Source: Bradyrhizobium iriomotense (lineage in GTDB: Bacteria; Pseudomonadota; Alphaproteobacteria; Rhizobiales; Xanthobacteraceae). Taken from it: a DNA stretch of 64,000 bases. How positions within the stretch are numbered: position 1 is the stretch's first letter; each line of letters opens with the position of its first letter. A program made the translations under genes and the position numbers. Of this stretch, positions 1 to 8,956 are shown piece by piece. Below the pieces are notes generated by a model, which was not told where the DNA came from, searched no databases, and saw only the letters and a program-made list of their open reading frames with translations. Location: NCBI RefSeq assembly GCF_030160715.1, contig NZ_BSOW01000035.1, forward strand, positions 27,791 to 91,790, written 5' to 3'.

Positions 1-1282
1 CGCCGAGCCCCGTCAAGACCGCGCGCACCTCGCCGGGACGGCAGCCGGTTTCCCTAGCAAGATCCAGCTCCGAACGTGGCCGCTTCGTTCCTTGTTCGGT
101 AATCAGCTGCTCCAGAATCGGCGGCGCGAAATCGCGGATGGTGGACTGGTTGATGGTCTGCTCGATGTAGTGGCGCACGAGCCGCCCAGCATCCAGAGAC
201 GGGGCAACCGCGCGGCCGGAAGCCAATACATATCCGATGATGTTCAAGGTGATCGGCCGGACTAGGCCGGGGGTTTCGTCCAATTCCGCTGTGCTGGTCA
301 GCAAGTGATCGAGTGCGTCCGGCTGCAAGTCAAGTTGAGATTGCTTCATGAAATCGCAACCTGCCGACAGCGAAAAGCGCCCGACTTGGCAGAAATTTTC
401 GCCCTGGCGAAGCGCCGGAAGCCCAAGATCCGCAAGCATGGTTTGATAGTCACTTCGCAATACGAGCAGCAAAGTAAGGCGCCTGACCTGACGTGACTGC
501 AAGTCGGCAACCAGCGTCTTGAATGCCACCCGCTGTTCGTGCTCCGCCAGAATCAGGAATTCCTCAAACTGGTCGAGAACGAGCAATAAATGTGTTTTGG
601 CCCGCCGGGCTGCGGCTGCGATCAGGTCGGCCAGCGCGGGATTTTCCCCTGTGCGTGGGCGCCGGGCAGCAGGCAACTTCGTCAAGGCACCCCGCAGCGC
701 TTCCTCGGCATCCTGCCATGCGCGCGCCTCGACCACATCCCATCCCCGCTCCCTAAGCGCGGGTAGAACGAAGGCATTCATCAGCGAAGTTTTGCCAGAC
801 CCCGAATCTCCGGTTAGGTAGAGAGGAATAAGGTCGGAGCGTTCAATCCAAGTCAGCACCTTGTCCTGGGCCTTGTCCGCACGCGCTAACTTGGCCCGAT
901 CCTTCGCTGTGTTCTCATAAGGGCCGATGCGAAAATAGCCCGATTGTTCCACGCCAGTACGCACCGCTAGAGCCTGAAGTAATCGCCGATTGCGTTCAGC
1001 GCGAAACTCAACAATCACTTGGGCGACTACCGCCATTAGGGGGAGCCCGATGAGAAACACGTAGTACAGTGGTGAAGGAAGCGGGAGCTCGGTCCCGAGC
1101 AGTCGCCTGAGGCCGATATCGGCCAATGACACAAAGCCAAGCACAAGCAGCACTAGAGACAAAAATGCGGCAGTCCGGCCGAGGAGCTTCCCGGGCAAGA
1201 AGCTGCGCACGGCTTTAACTTCTTCTGGGTCAAGTTCCGGCAGTTTCGGAAAGTGAGCGCGCAGTGCTTCTGTGTCGCTCAT
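1..1282 (-). CDS. Membrane-anchored STAND-type NTPase, C-terminus beyond window
   Basis: The reading frame is open from an ATG at 1282 to the left edge, 427 codons, so the gene is cut by the window. The protein has two hydrophobic segments at about residues 37-57 and 71-92, then a P-loop GDSGSGKT at 158-165 and a Walker B stretch LLLVLDQFEEF at about 232-242. This DQFEEF form is typical of the STAND (nSTAND1-like) NTPases, which are regulatory or sensor ATPases with variable C-terminal repeats. The start is supported by a hydrophilic N-terminus; the upstream bases carry no strong ribosome site. The missing C-terminal part would decide whether it carries WD40 or TPR repeats. A defence or signalling role is possible but is only inference. 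No neighbour points to a pathway. Confidence 0.75.
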   Translation of the reverse strand, partial: MSDTEALRAHFPKLPELDPEEVKAVRSFLPGKLLGRTAAFLSLVLLVLGFVSLADIGLRRLLGTELPLPSPLYYVFLIGLPLMAVVAQVIVEFRAERNRRLLQALAVRTGVEQSGYFRIGPYENTAKDRAKLARADKAQDKVLTWIERSDLIPLYLTGDSGSGKTSLMNAFVLPALRERGWDVVEARAWQDAEEALRGALTKLPAARRPRTGENPALADLIAAAARRAKTHLLLVLDQFEEFLILAEHEQRVAFKTLVADLQSRQVRRLTLLLVLRSDYQTMLADLGLPALRQGENFCQVGRFSLSAGCDFMKQSQLDLQPDALDHLLTSTAELDETPGLVRPITLNIIGYVLASGRAVAPSLDAGRLVRHYIEQTINQSTIRDFAPPILEQLITEQGTKRPRSELDLARETGCRPGEVRAVLTGLG

Positions 1283-1393
1283 TACCCACTCCAATCAGGA
1301 GATAAACAAAGTAAGAGCAGGCGGAGAGCTTACCACGGAATCGCAGGCCATGGCTGTGTCGACGGATCGCGGACCAAAGCTGGCTTAATCAGG

Positions 1394-1552
1394 GACAACG
1401 ACCCGGACGAATTGGACTTGCCGCCGAAGCCGAAATGGATGCGCTAGAAAACGTACGAGCGGCACGAGAGTAAATTCGATCAGTACGAAGACGCTCTGAA
1501 TTACGGTTGCGCTGAATTGGTCGCAAAATTGGCCGGGTTAAATGTCTTTTGA
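1394..1552 (+). pseudogene. Decayed 3' end of a small conserved rhizobial protein
   Basis: Read in one frame, this stretch gives the phrase DELDLPPKPKWMR, a TAG stop at 1445, then KTYERHESKFDQYEDALNY and a TGA at 1550. From memory, rhizobial genomes hold short zinc-ribbon proteins ending with a similar proline-rich, then Trp-x-Thr-Tyr-x-Arg, then helical tail; the TAG would replace the usual Trp. I see no credible start or cysteine part upstream. It is probably a relic of such a gene. The family recall is weak, so the call rests mainly on the unbroken coding-like text on both sides of the stop. Confidence 0.35.
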
Positions 1553-1917
1553 GATCAAAACGGCGCATTCAAGTTAGCCAAGAGATTTCGATTCTGCGAA
1601 GGAAGCACAGATGAATTGAGCGCGAGGTTTATTTCGATTTTGGGTCGTCGGCAGCCTGGATCGGGATTGTTGGGGCTATCGTTGGTTCTCGATCAACACA
1701 TGCTCGAAGCGAACAAGATTTACGAAGTTGAAGGTCCCTCGAAGGAGAATGGTGTGCTCCCATCCTGAGTAACCCAAGTGCCAACCCCGAATCGGACCAA
1801 GGCTGTTGCTTCGTTTGGTCCGCACTGACGGTAACGCACTTCACGGTAATCTGAGACTCGTCATGGAGCCTGAGTGCTAGTTTGTGTTCGGGGCAAGTTC
1901 TTGTGCGGTCCAAGAGC
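1553..1917. other. Intergenic, nothing recognised
   Basis: About 365 bases before the DUF459 gene. Short open frames exist on both strands but none has a ribosome site or a familiar product. Confidence 0.5.
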
Positions 1918-3531
1918 ATGCCAAGAAAGCTGCGCATGTTTACCGAGAGAGGCCCGCTGATTGCGCTAGCCATCGCGGCGGGAATGCTGCTCGGCATTGT
2001 CGGACCCACCTCGGCGCAGTTCTTCAATTTCGGCGGATTTCAGCAGCGGCCGCAGCCACAACGCGGTGGCGGCGGGTTCGGTGGCGGCTGGTTTGGTGGT
2101 GACACGTTTCAGCCGTTCCAGCCGCAGGCGCCCCAGCCTCGGCGGCAAACACTACCGCCCGTGCGCGAGGATTTTTCAAGGGCGCCGCCGCCCGAGAAAC
2201 GCGACACTATACCGGAGCGCCACATTCTTGTGCTCGGTGACGCCATGGCGGACTGGCTAGGCTATGGTCTTGAAGACGCCTATGCCGAGCAGCCAGACAT
2301 GGGCGTGATCCGAAAGGCGAAGAACCCCTCCGGCCTGATCAAATACCAGCCCAGGGGCGATCCGGCCGACTGGACCGCCGCTGCAAAAGGCTTTCTTGCC
2401 ACCGAAAGCCCAGACGCCATTGTCGTCATGCTCGGGCTCGACGACCGTGTCGCGATCCGCGAGCCGCCGACTGAGAAATCCGACAGCCCGTCGTCGGACA
2501 AAAAGACCGACAAGAAGGATGCCAAAGCCAAGCCGGACGCCAAGCCTGCGGACGGAAAACCGAGCGCCAAACCGAATGGCGGTACAATCGCCACCGCAAA
2601 GCCGGATGACAAGCGGGTCGATATCGAATTGTCGCCGGATGACGTCACCGACAATGGCGCGCCGCCGGCCATCGCACCGGCGAAGAGCACACGCTCGCCG
2701 AACGGCATCTACGAATTTCGTGAGGAACGCTGGGTCGAACTCTACAAAAAAAAAATTGAAGAGATGATCGGCGTGCTGAAATCCAAAGGCGTGCCGGTGC
2801 TGTGGGTCGGTCTGCCGGTGGTACGTGGCCCCAAGGCGACCGCCGACACGCTGTTCCTGGATTCGCTCTATCGCGATGTGGCCGCCAAGGCCGGCATCAC
2901 ATATGTCGATGTCTGGGACGGATTTGTCGACGAAGCCGGCGGCTTCCTGCAGAAGGGTCCCGACTTCGAAGGCCAGATGCGCCAGTTGCGCTCCTATGAC
3001 GGCGTCTATTTCACCAAACCGGGCGCACGCAAGCTCGCGCATTATGTCGAGCGCGAAATCACGCGGCTGCTCGCCGCGCGTTCGGCGCCGATCGCCCTGC
3101 CGACCGCGCCTGCGACGCCCGATGCCAATGCAGTGCCCGGTCAGCCCGCGCCGCGGCCCCTCGCAGGACCAATCCTGCCGCTGGTCGCCTCCTCCGTCAG
3201 CACCGATCAATTGCTCGGCGGGCCGGGAACGCGCCCGGCCGCGGTCGATGCGCTTGCCGCTCGCACGCTGATCAAGGGCGAAGCGCTGACGCCGCCCGCA
3301 GGCCGCGCCGATGAATTTTCCTGGCCGCGCCGCGAAGTCGGAAGCGAACCGGCCAAGGGTGAGGAAGCAATGGCATTGGCATCGCCCGATGGCATTGCCG
3401 TGGTAAGGGCGCCGGCGAAATCGCTAAAGTCGAAAAAGCATCGGCGCCAGAGTTGGGACCGGAGCTACCTTTTTACGGTTCCTAGAGGGATAGTCCGTGA
3501 GCCCGCTTTCGCGCGCAACAATGCTTGGTAA
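1918..3531 (+). CDS. Exported DUF459 / SGNH-fold protein lacking the catalytic serine
   Basis: The 537-residue product starts with a basic stretch and a hydrophobic signal segment ending in TSAQ, then a Gly/Pro/Gln-rich linker. The SGNH-type core begins near residue 102 with ILVLGDAMADWLGYGLEDAY and continues through VVMLGLDD and YFTKPGARKLAHY, which are the blocks of the DUF459 family. Block I normally reads Gly-Asp-Ser; here the serine position is alanine (residue 109), so hydrolase activity is doubtful. A Lys/Asp/Pro-rich insert lies between about residues 195 and 255. ATG at 1918 was chosen over the upstream TTG at 1882 because the signal peptide then begins near the N-terminus. The protein should act in the periplasm or envelope; its substrate is unknown. 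Confidence 0.85.
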   Translation: MPRKLRMFTERGPLIALAIAAGMLLGIVGPTSAQFFNFGGFQQRPQPQRGGGGFGGGWFGGDTFQPFQPQAPQPRRQTLPPVREDFSRAPPPEKRDTIPERHILVLGDAMADWLGYGLEDAYAEQPDMGVIRKAKNPSGLIKYQPRGDPADWTAAAKGFLATESPDAIVVMLGLDDRVAIREPPTEKSDSPSSDKKTDKKDAKAKPDAKPADGKPSAKPNGGTIATAKPDDKRVDIELSPDDVTDNGAPPAIAPAKSTRSPNGIYEFREERWVELYKKKIEEMIGVLKSKGVPVLWVGLPVVRGPKATADTLFLDSLYRDVAAKAGITYVDVWDGFVDEAGGFLQKGPDFEGQMRQLRSYDGVYFTKPGARKLAHYVEREITRLLAARSAPIALPTAPATPDANAVPGQPAPRPLAGPILPLVASSVSTDQLLGGPGTRPAAVDALAARTLIKGEALTPPAGRADEFSWPRREVGSEPAKGEEAMALASPDGIAVVRAPAKSLKSKKHRRQSWDRSYLFTVPRGIVREPAFARNNAW

Positions 3532-4008
3532 GCGGCCTAATGGCGGCGGAGCGGGAAACCATGTCAGTCGCCCGCGATGGCAAACGGCAGCTGCCGATGC
3601 AGGGTGGCCCCCTTCACCTGGAGCACCGGCAATAGCAATGCCTTTAAGCATGGCCGGTGCACGAAGGCTGCAATCGAGCAGCGACGCGAGATTGGCCTGC
3701 TGATCAGAGGAGCGCGCGAACTGGGCGTCCGGCACCAGAGATGAACGCGGGTAAGAGCAACGCGGGTACGAACCATCGAGCCTGTCCGCGAGGCTGGATA
3801 AGCCATTGTTGGCAATGTGGGTGGATGGGGACCAAATCGGAGAATCAACCCCATGCTCTTGGATATGGTGGGGCCGCGAAAAACAAAAGCCAGCTTCCAC
3901 CAGCGGCCGCCGTGGCGTATTAGCCCTTCGGGGTGTCAATCGGCGTTCAAATTTTGGACGCCGATCCCCCGGCTTAGGGGGTCAATAATGCAGGCCGAAT
4001 GACAGGCG
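3532..4008. other. Gap with possible IS21-like end
   Basis: No gene recognised. The stretch around 3933-3990, with GGTGTCAATCGGCGTTCAAA followed by tttggacgccgatc, resembles the terminal sequences I associate with rhizobial IS21-family elements, and it abuts the IS3 remnant. This is a weak resemblance from memory. Confidence 0.3.
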
Positions 4009-4275
4009 TCACCATTTCTTTCCCAAGAGCTCCTTCAAGGCCGCATTGTCCAGCATGGCATCGGCCAAGAGCCGCTTCAGCCGTGTGTTCTCGTCCTCCA
4101 ACGTCTTCAGCCGCTTGGCCTCCGACACCTCCATCCCGCCGAATTTGGCCTTCCATTTGTAGATGCTGGCGTCGCTGACGCCATGCTTGCGGCACAGATC
4201 GGCGACCGAAACGCCGGCTTCGTGCTCCTTCAAAATCCCGATGATCTGCTCTTCCGTAAAGCGACTGCGCTTCAT
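4009..4275 (-). mobile_element. IS3-family transposase OrfA; OrfB almost wholly deleted
   Basis: The 88-residue product begins MKRSRFTEEQIIGILKEHEA, carries a helix-turn-helix with YKWKAKFGGMEV, and ends with a leucine-zipper-like stretch and LLGKKW. This is a full-length OrfA of the IS3 family (IS407-like group). The OrfB start, reading MVTPV in the overlapping frame, is present just beyond but the frame ends after about ten codons at a junction near 3975, so no DDE catalytic domain remains. The element cannot move itself. Its right end lies close to the truncated HNH gene, suggesting that insertion or later deletion removed that gene's 5' part. Confidence 0.85.
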
Positions 4276-4289
4276 GCTCTGGTCCTTAT

Positions 4290-4820
4290 GTGGGCCAGAG
4301 CGAACTTCAAGCTGGATTAAGCCCGTGGGGCACGGTCATCCGCGACACAAGCTACACGCCGGAAGTAAAGCTAATGGCGGTGCCCAAACCGGGCACGATC
4401 AGCGGTCGGGCGCATGACTACGAACTAGTGGCGATTGATCAATCGTCCGCACCAAGCATTCTAGAACTTCGCGAACAAGCGTACGAAATGGCGGATATGT
4501 CACCGCCTCAAGCGCGGCGCGAAGTATGGCAAAGGACTCGAAGCGCAATCATCGCCCAATACGCGCTTTGTCGATCACGCGGCAATTGCGAAGCGTGTAA
4601 ACCCCCAGCTCCATTCATGCGTCGTAACGACCAGCCGTATCTTGAAGTCCATCATGTTCGTGCGCTCGCAGACGGAGGCGCAGATCATCCTCCAAACGTG
4701 GCCGCTGTTTGCCCAAACTGCCACAGCCGGGTTACGCATGGGAAAGATGCGGAAGACTACAATGCCTTGATTGCGCAGAGCGTCAAGGAAATCGAGGCGA
4801 GACTTCAGAGTGCGGTCTAG
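4290..4820 (+). pseudogene. HNH endonuclease, 5' end replaced by IS3 remnant
   Basis: The frame encodes an HNH nuclease C-terminus: a first cysteine pair region (CRSRGNCEAC), then YLEVHHVRALADGG and NVAAVCPNCHSRVTHG, which supply the HNH histidines and the second Cys-x2-Cys zinc pair. The first codons, from a GTG at 4290 to about 4340, come from DNA adjoining IS3 OrfA and do not look like a natural N-terminus. The nuclease domain itself is complete, so a short active protein is possible. Related proteins often carry an N-terminal targeting domain (restriction-type), which is missing here. Confidence 0.65.
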
Positions 4821-5243
4821 CTCAGAATGGGAGCAGTGCTAGGAGTTCTACCGAAAGTCAGGGAATTTCTAGACCCCGCGCCCTGTCGGCTTGGATTGGC
4901 GAGGCGTTTTGCAACATCTTTCCGCGCTACTGCGTTTTCGATGGGGCATGGTCAACCGAGTCGAGGAGTTCATAGAAACGTTCGTGGACACCCCAGTTGT
5001 TCTTTCTTTTGCTTTCGTCCACGGGGCTTGCCTATCGCCGATGTCAGCTCGACCGGGTGAATGGCGGAGAGTTGGAGGTCAGCTTCCTGCGCCAAAAGAA
5101 TAAGACGAAGCAGACCAAGAAATCCTCCGATCCGGTCTAGGACAGCAGCCAAAAAGTGCCAGACTTTCCCGGCTGCTCTGGAACTTTCCGCTTGTGTGCA
5201 CTTTGTAACGTCTTGCCCACGAGTATCGGGGAGTTTGACGGAA
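4821..5243. other. Intergenic, nothing recognised
   Basis: About 420 bases between the HNH fragment and the first response regulator. I looked for an EcfG-type promoter: GGAAC at about 5179 is followed by CGTC at too long a spacing, so none is called. Confidence 0.5.
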
Positions 5244-5636
5244 ATGCCACTAACAGTCCTTGTCATCGAAGACGACGAGGCGATCCAAGGCGTTGTCGAG
5301 GATGCATTGAGCGAGGGAGGCTTCGAGGCTGCCATGGCCAGGACCGGCGAGGAGGCCGTGACGCTCCTCAAGGGCCGCCTGCTTAGATACCGTGCCCTTG
5401 TTACTGACATCAAGCTGTTGGGGAAGTTCAACGGCTGGGAGGTCGCGCGCGCGGCGCGCGATGTCGATCCCAATTTTCCGGTAGTCTACATGTCGGGCGT
5501 CGCTGCTCGCGAATGGGCCACACAGGGTGTCCCCAACAGCATAATGCTTCAGAAACCGTTTGCCACCGCGCAGCTTACAACAGCGCTCTCTCAGCTACTT
5601 AATGAGCGCTTGGCGGCCGGTTCAAGCAAGGCTTGA
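5244..5636 (+). CDS. Single-domain response regulator
   Basis: The 130-residue product is a lone receiver domain. It has the acidic pair in VIEDDEAI (residues 8-13), the phospho-acceptor Asp at about 55 in ALVTDIKLL, a switch Ser at about 84 in YMSG, and the conserved Lys at about 104 in LQKPF. There is no output domain. The ATG at 5244 was chosen because the receiver begins at once; the open frame extends further upstream but that text does not resemble a receiver. The next gene, 10 bases downstream, is a second lone receiver, so the pair is probably one transcript. No histidine kinase is present nearby, so the phosphodonor is unknown. Confidence 0.85.
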   Translation: MPLTVLVIEDDEAIQGVVEDALSEGGFEAAMARTGEEAVTLLKGRLLRYRALVTDIKLLGKFNGWEVARAARDVDPNFPVVYMSGVAAREWATQGVPNSIMLQKPFATAQLTTALSQLLNERLAAGSSKA

Positions 5637-5646
5637 GGCAAGAGAA

Positions 5647-6003
5647 ATGAGACAGGCATCGATATTCCTTGTCGAAGACGAGGCGCTCATTCGGATGATG
5701 CTTGTCGAAATGGTCGAGGAGCTGGGGCACGAGGTCATCGCTGAAGCAGGCAACGTAGATGAGGCCCGGTCTCTTGCAGAAATCGAGCAATACGACCTCG
5801 CGATCCTCGACGTTAACTTGCATGGCATGAACGTGGAGCCTGTGGCGGAGGTCATCGCGGCTCGCGACCTGCCACTTTTCTTTCTAAGCGGCTATGGATC
5901 GGGAGGCATCCCGGATCAATTCAAGGGAGCCCCGGTGCTCTCCAAGCCGTGCGAGCTGGAAGCCCTCAAACGGACTATCGACGCCGTCCTGTCGAACGGC
6001 TGA
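5647..6003 (+). CDS. Single-domain response regulator
   Basis: The 118-residue product is a receiver domain alone, with FLVEDEALIR at the N-terminus, phospho-acceptor Asp at about 55 in LAILDVNLHG, switch Ser at about 81 in FFLSGYG and Lys at about 100 in LSKPCE. It follows the first receiver gene by 10 bases, with a GGCAAGAGAA stretch serving as the ribosome site before ATG 5647. The two receivers differ widely in sequence, so this is not a recent duplication. Such stand-alone receivers often relay phosphate or inhibit a kinase. The partner is not in the window. Confidence 0.85.
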   Translation: MRQASIFLVEDEALIRMMLVEMVEELGHEVIAEAGNVDEARSLAEIEQYDLAILDVNLHGMNVEPVAEVIAARDLPLFFLSGYGSGGIPDQFKGAPVLSKPCELEALKRTIDAVLSNG

Positions 6004-6132
6004 GAATGCGCGAGGGGCTTGGTTGCGGCTCGCGGCTCAAGTCGCACCATCGGCACGAAACCCGGCAGTCTCACGCCGGGCTCCGTTCACTGCCGTTCGT
6101 CCGGCGGCTCTACAAGGGATCTCCGCTCGGGT

Positions 6133-6788
6133 TCACCTCGCGGCCACCACATGACACACGGCGAGCGTTTCGCGGTCGTACTGATGTGGGCGTTTAAGAA
6201 CAGTTGCACAGCGACGCAATAGTCGCTGCTGTTCGGCGAGCTCCAGAGACGCAAAGGCTGTGCCAATATTGGCAGAGTTCAGGCCAGCCAAGCCAGTGCT
6301 GCTGTTTCCATTAGCAAGGCCCGCAATCCCTGCGCCGCCAGGACCGAAGCCACCCGTGCCGAGGCCGCTAGTACCGACGCTGCCACTACCGAGGCCGCCA
6401 GTCCCAATTCCAATGCCAGCGCCGCCAAGCCCGGCAACGCCCGCACCTGTGCCAGCTCCTATCGTATTTCCACCGATGCCTACGCCCACGGCGGCTCCAA
6501 CTCCGCCAATTCCAGCGCCGGCACCAACGCCAGCCGAACCACCGCCAATGCCCGCGCCAGCGCCCGCACCCACGCCGCCGACGCCCGCACCGGCCCCAGC
6601 GCCCGCTCCGTCGCCGCCAACTCCTGCGCCCACTCCGCCGGCACCGGCTCCCACACGCCCGCGCCGGCACCTGCGCCGACGCCGCCAACTCCCGCGCCGA
6701 CACCGGCGCCAATCTGCGCGTGTGCAAGTGGCGCTGCCGCGAGCAATGCAACGCACACCGCGGCCGAATAAAATAGCTTCATCCTCAT
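6133..6788 (-). pseudogene. Glycine-rich exported protein with 2-bp frameshift
   Basis: ATG at 6788 sits behind a good ribosome site (CTGGAGGCGGAT) and begins a signal peptide, MRMKLFYSAAVCVALL to AHAQ. A repeat of Gly, Ala and Val follows (IGAGVGAGVGGVGAG). Near 6651-6656 the frame breaks: a second frame, offset as if TG had been doubled in GTGTGGG, carries on the same kind of repeat to about 6300 and ends in a non-repeat tail SLELAEQQRLLRRCATVLKR and a stop at 6133. Read together the two frames form one secreted Gly-rich protein with a conserved C-terminus. This may be a true mutation, a slippage site, or a sequencing error in GC-rich repeats. Confidence 0.6.
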
Positions 6789-7183
6789 ATCCGCCTCCAG
6801 TTCGTTTCCTCATTCCCGAAAAGGGAAGGCTGGGAAGCAAGTGAGGATGCGCGCCCGCCGTTCCGGGCCAGACCCGAAGCAGGTTAACGTCGCAATAAGA
6901 GCGGTCGGGAAATTGTATTGATCAAGACCGCCTCCTTGCCCTTGCAGAACAGCATGGCGTTTGCGCGCCTGCTGGAGATCGTCAGCGGGCACAACGGTCG
7001 CAAAGACCGCTTCTCCGTTGTCATGGAGCCCCTTGCACGACCCTGGCTGGATGACGTGAGGCTATCGGCGACGGGCTAGCGGAATATTTAACTTGCGGGG
7101 CGGACAAGATCGGCGGACCGCCCCGAAATGGCAGTATTTCCCCGGGCTGTCGATTTTCGCTGAACCTTAATAATTCCGGGCGA
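6789..7183. other. Intergenic with one GC-rich inverted repeat
   Basis: No convincing gene. GGGGCGG at about 7096 and CCGCCCC at about 7119 can pair around an 18-base loop, which might be a terminator or an RNA structure. A 40-codon open frame from 6954 lacks a ribosome site. Confidence 0.35.
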
Positions 7184-7348
7184 ATGAATACCTCTGTGGA
7201 TCGAGAACCTGACCATCAAGCCGAAGCGGTGCTGGCGATGAAGAAGGCCGTCGCTGCAAGCTGTCCGGCCGAACGGCTGAGATGGTTGCAGGTCGCTTTG
7301 GCGTGGAAGGGCCTTGCACGCCTTGCCGAAGGCAGAGCCGCAAGCTGA
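7184..7348 (+). CDS. Small hypothetical protein
   Basis: A 54-codon frame from ATG 7184 gives a compact helical protein with MKKAVAASCPAERLRWLQVA followed by LAWKGLARLAEG. I recall many short rhizobial proteins with a similar Glu-Arg-x-Arg-Trp then Ala-Leu-Ala-Trp pattern, usually unannotated in function. The ribosome site is weak (TTCCGGGCGA). It ends before the convergent nuclease gene. No function can be given. Confidence 0.45.
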   Translation: MNTSVDREPDHQAEAVLAMKKAVAASCPAERLRWLQVALAWKGLARLAEGRAAS

Positions 7349-7431
7349 TGAAGTTCGCCGCCGAGCGGCCCGTTGCAGACCGGAAGCCACGGCCCCCGTA
7401 GATCGTAGAGATCGGCGCCGTCAACGCTGCG

Positions 7432-7950
7432 TTAGCCACACCACGATCTCCGCGGCGGACAGCTCGTCGCACCGCAAACGTAGCGCTCGGCAAGCCCCTC
7501 GCTGATCATGATCTGCGCCACGTCGCGCCCGCCAACTGATAGCACTCCGCATAGCCGCCCGTAGTTGCACAGCTTGGTACCCTTGTGCCCCGGCTTGCAC
7601 GCGCATGCAACGCGGTTCAGTCGGGCGTCGCCTGTTGCGATAAGGGCTTTCAGCCGTCTGGTGGCGGCATCTGCCCGTTGACGCTCATCTTCGCAGCGAG
7701 CCAAATCGTCTTTTTCTGGCGTGTTGAAGCCGACAAGACGGTAGGTGATGCCGTCAAGCCTGACGGTGTCGCCGTCGATCACCTGGATCGCTTGAGATCC
7801 GCCTTGGTTGGGTGCTGTCGAGTGAGGTACATTTTGCCAAACCAAGAATGCTGACACGGCACCCAACGCAAAAGCGGCAGCGACTAGTGCGGCGAGAATG
7901 ATGGGCCAGCCCGAAAACGTGCGACGGCGCCGAAATGGGATCACGGTCAT
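7432..7950 (-). CDS. Membrane-anchored thermonuclease-like (SNase) protein
   Basis: The 172-residue product has a basic start (MTVIPFRRRRTF), one hydrophobic segment at about residues 15-38, and a staphylococcal nuclease-like fold after it. Family landmarks are IDGDTVRLDG (metal site Asp), YRLVGFNTPE (catalytic Arg and the Asn/Asp-Thr-Pro-Glu turn), and a later region with several cysteines (CACKPGHKGTKLC, YVCGATSCP). The cysteines suit an oxidising compartment, so the domain should lie in the periplasm, tethered to the inner membrane. It is shorter than many SNases and ends soon after the last cysteines. It stands alone. Confidence 0.8.
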   Translation of the reverse strand: MTVIPFRRRRTFSGWPIILAALVAAAFALGAVSAFLVWQNVPHSTAPNQGGSQAIQVIDGDTVRLDGITYRLVGFNTPEKDDLARCEDERQRADAATRRLKALIATGDARLNRVACACKPGHKGTKLCNYGRLCGVLSVGGRDVAQIMISEGLAERYVCGATSCPPRRSWCG

Positions 7951-8095
7951 GGCTGCTACCGTGCCGGTTCAGGTGGAGTGAGAAAAGGCAGTCTGTTGGG
8001 TTACCTCACAATAGCGGTCGCCCGATCTGTCGCTTGTTCGCGAGGATCGGCATCATGCGCACACGTCCTTGGAGCCGCGCTTAAAGGGAACGGAC

Positions 8096-8956
8096 ATGAC
8101 CGAGAGAAAGCCCAACCACCCCGAGGCGCGACGAATTGCAAAACTTGCGTGCCCGGTCCGGGCGGCCGCTCTGGCGGGCACCATCACGTTAACTATTTCA
8201 ACCATGGCTCGATCGTCGGAGGTTTCACTAGTAATTCAAAACGCGTGTAGAGCGGCCATCGCACAACAGGCCGGCTCAATGGCACAAACCGACACCGATA
8301 ATATTTGCAAGTGCGTATCCGATACCGTTCTTGGTGCAATTTCTGCTGCGGACATTGAAAGCACTAAACCTGAGGTGATAACCCGTTCAACCCGCGACGC
8401 TTATAAATCTTGTCGCGTCAAAATGAGCGTCATGCCTCAAGAACCATCCAGAAAAAACGACATTCAGGGCATCAGGTTAGGAATGACCGAGAGAGAGGCG
8501 AATGTCGTAATCACACCGGGCAAACGGCCATCGCTCGTGTATACCAAATCCATGGAGCCTTCACGCATTTTCGAGATCGAGCATATATTTCAAAGCGGCA
8601 CTTCGCCGCGCGAAATGATCTCAATCGTATCCGAGCAATTTAATATGACGCCAATCAAGGCAGACTGGTCCGCGGAAATTGCTCATGCGACAACTGCACG
8701 GCTCGAACCATTCACCACGCTGTGGGGCACCACTAAGCTCGTTGTGGCCGTTGGTGGCCTACTCGCGCAATGGCGTAGCGCTGGGCTTAAACTAGAACTC
8801 CGCTTGAACAGTCCGGCCACAGCGAATGCGCCAAACGAGTATATCTTGAAACTACTCGATGAGGATCTAAAAAAGAGAGATATCGACGCGGCAAACGCCA
8901 AGCGTGACGCCGGGCTCGAAGCTCAGCGCGCGATCAACCCGCAACCCAAATTCTAA
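8096..8956 (+). CDS. Exported protein of unknown function
   Basis: The 286-residue product starts at ATG 8096 behind AAAGGGAACGGAC. The N-terminus is long and basic, followed by a hydrophobic run (AAALAGTITLTISTMARS) that could be a signal peptide. Three cysteines follow in the first half of the mature part. The middle has IQGIRLGMTEREANVVI, which resembles the short helical start found in small exported domains that begin with a Gly-Met-x-x-x-Glu motif. The C-terminus is a charged helix (KLLDEDLKKRDIDAANAKRD). I do not recognise the family. GC content is lower than in the right half of the window. Confidence 0.7.
   Translation: MTERKPNHPEARRIAKLACPVRAAALAGTITLTISTMARSSEVSLVIQNACRAAIAQQAGSMAQTDTDNICKCVSDTVLGAISAADIESTKPEVITRSTRDAYKSCRVKMSVMPQEPSRKNDIQGIRLGMTEREANVVITPGKRPSLVYTKSMEPSRIFEIEHIFQSGTSPREMISIVSEQFNMTPIKADWSAEIAHATTARLEPFTTLWGTTKLVVAVGGLLAQWRSAGLKLELRLNSPATANAPNEYILKLLDEDLKKRDIDAANAKRDAGLEAQRAINPQPKF

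Noticed and set aside
5175..5225. EcfG-type promoter (GGAAC and CGTT) before the response regulators
   Set aside because: GGAAC is followed by CGTC only after 24 bases, too far for this promoter class.
6260..6844. Proline-rich plus-strand frame
   Set aside because: It is the complement of the glycine-rich repeat gene, whose frame has a signal peptide and ribosome site.
7548..7563. Further GCATAG copy in the nuclease gene
   Set aside because: It is in coding DNA and lacks the TGCC-GAA half of the 16-bp element. The same holds for copies near 11078, 39558 and 50503.
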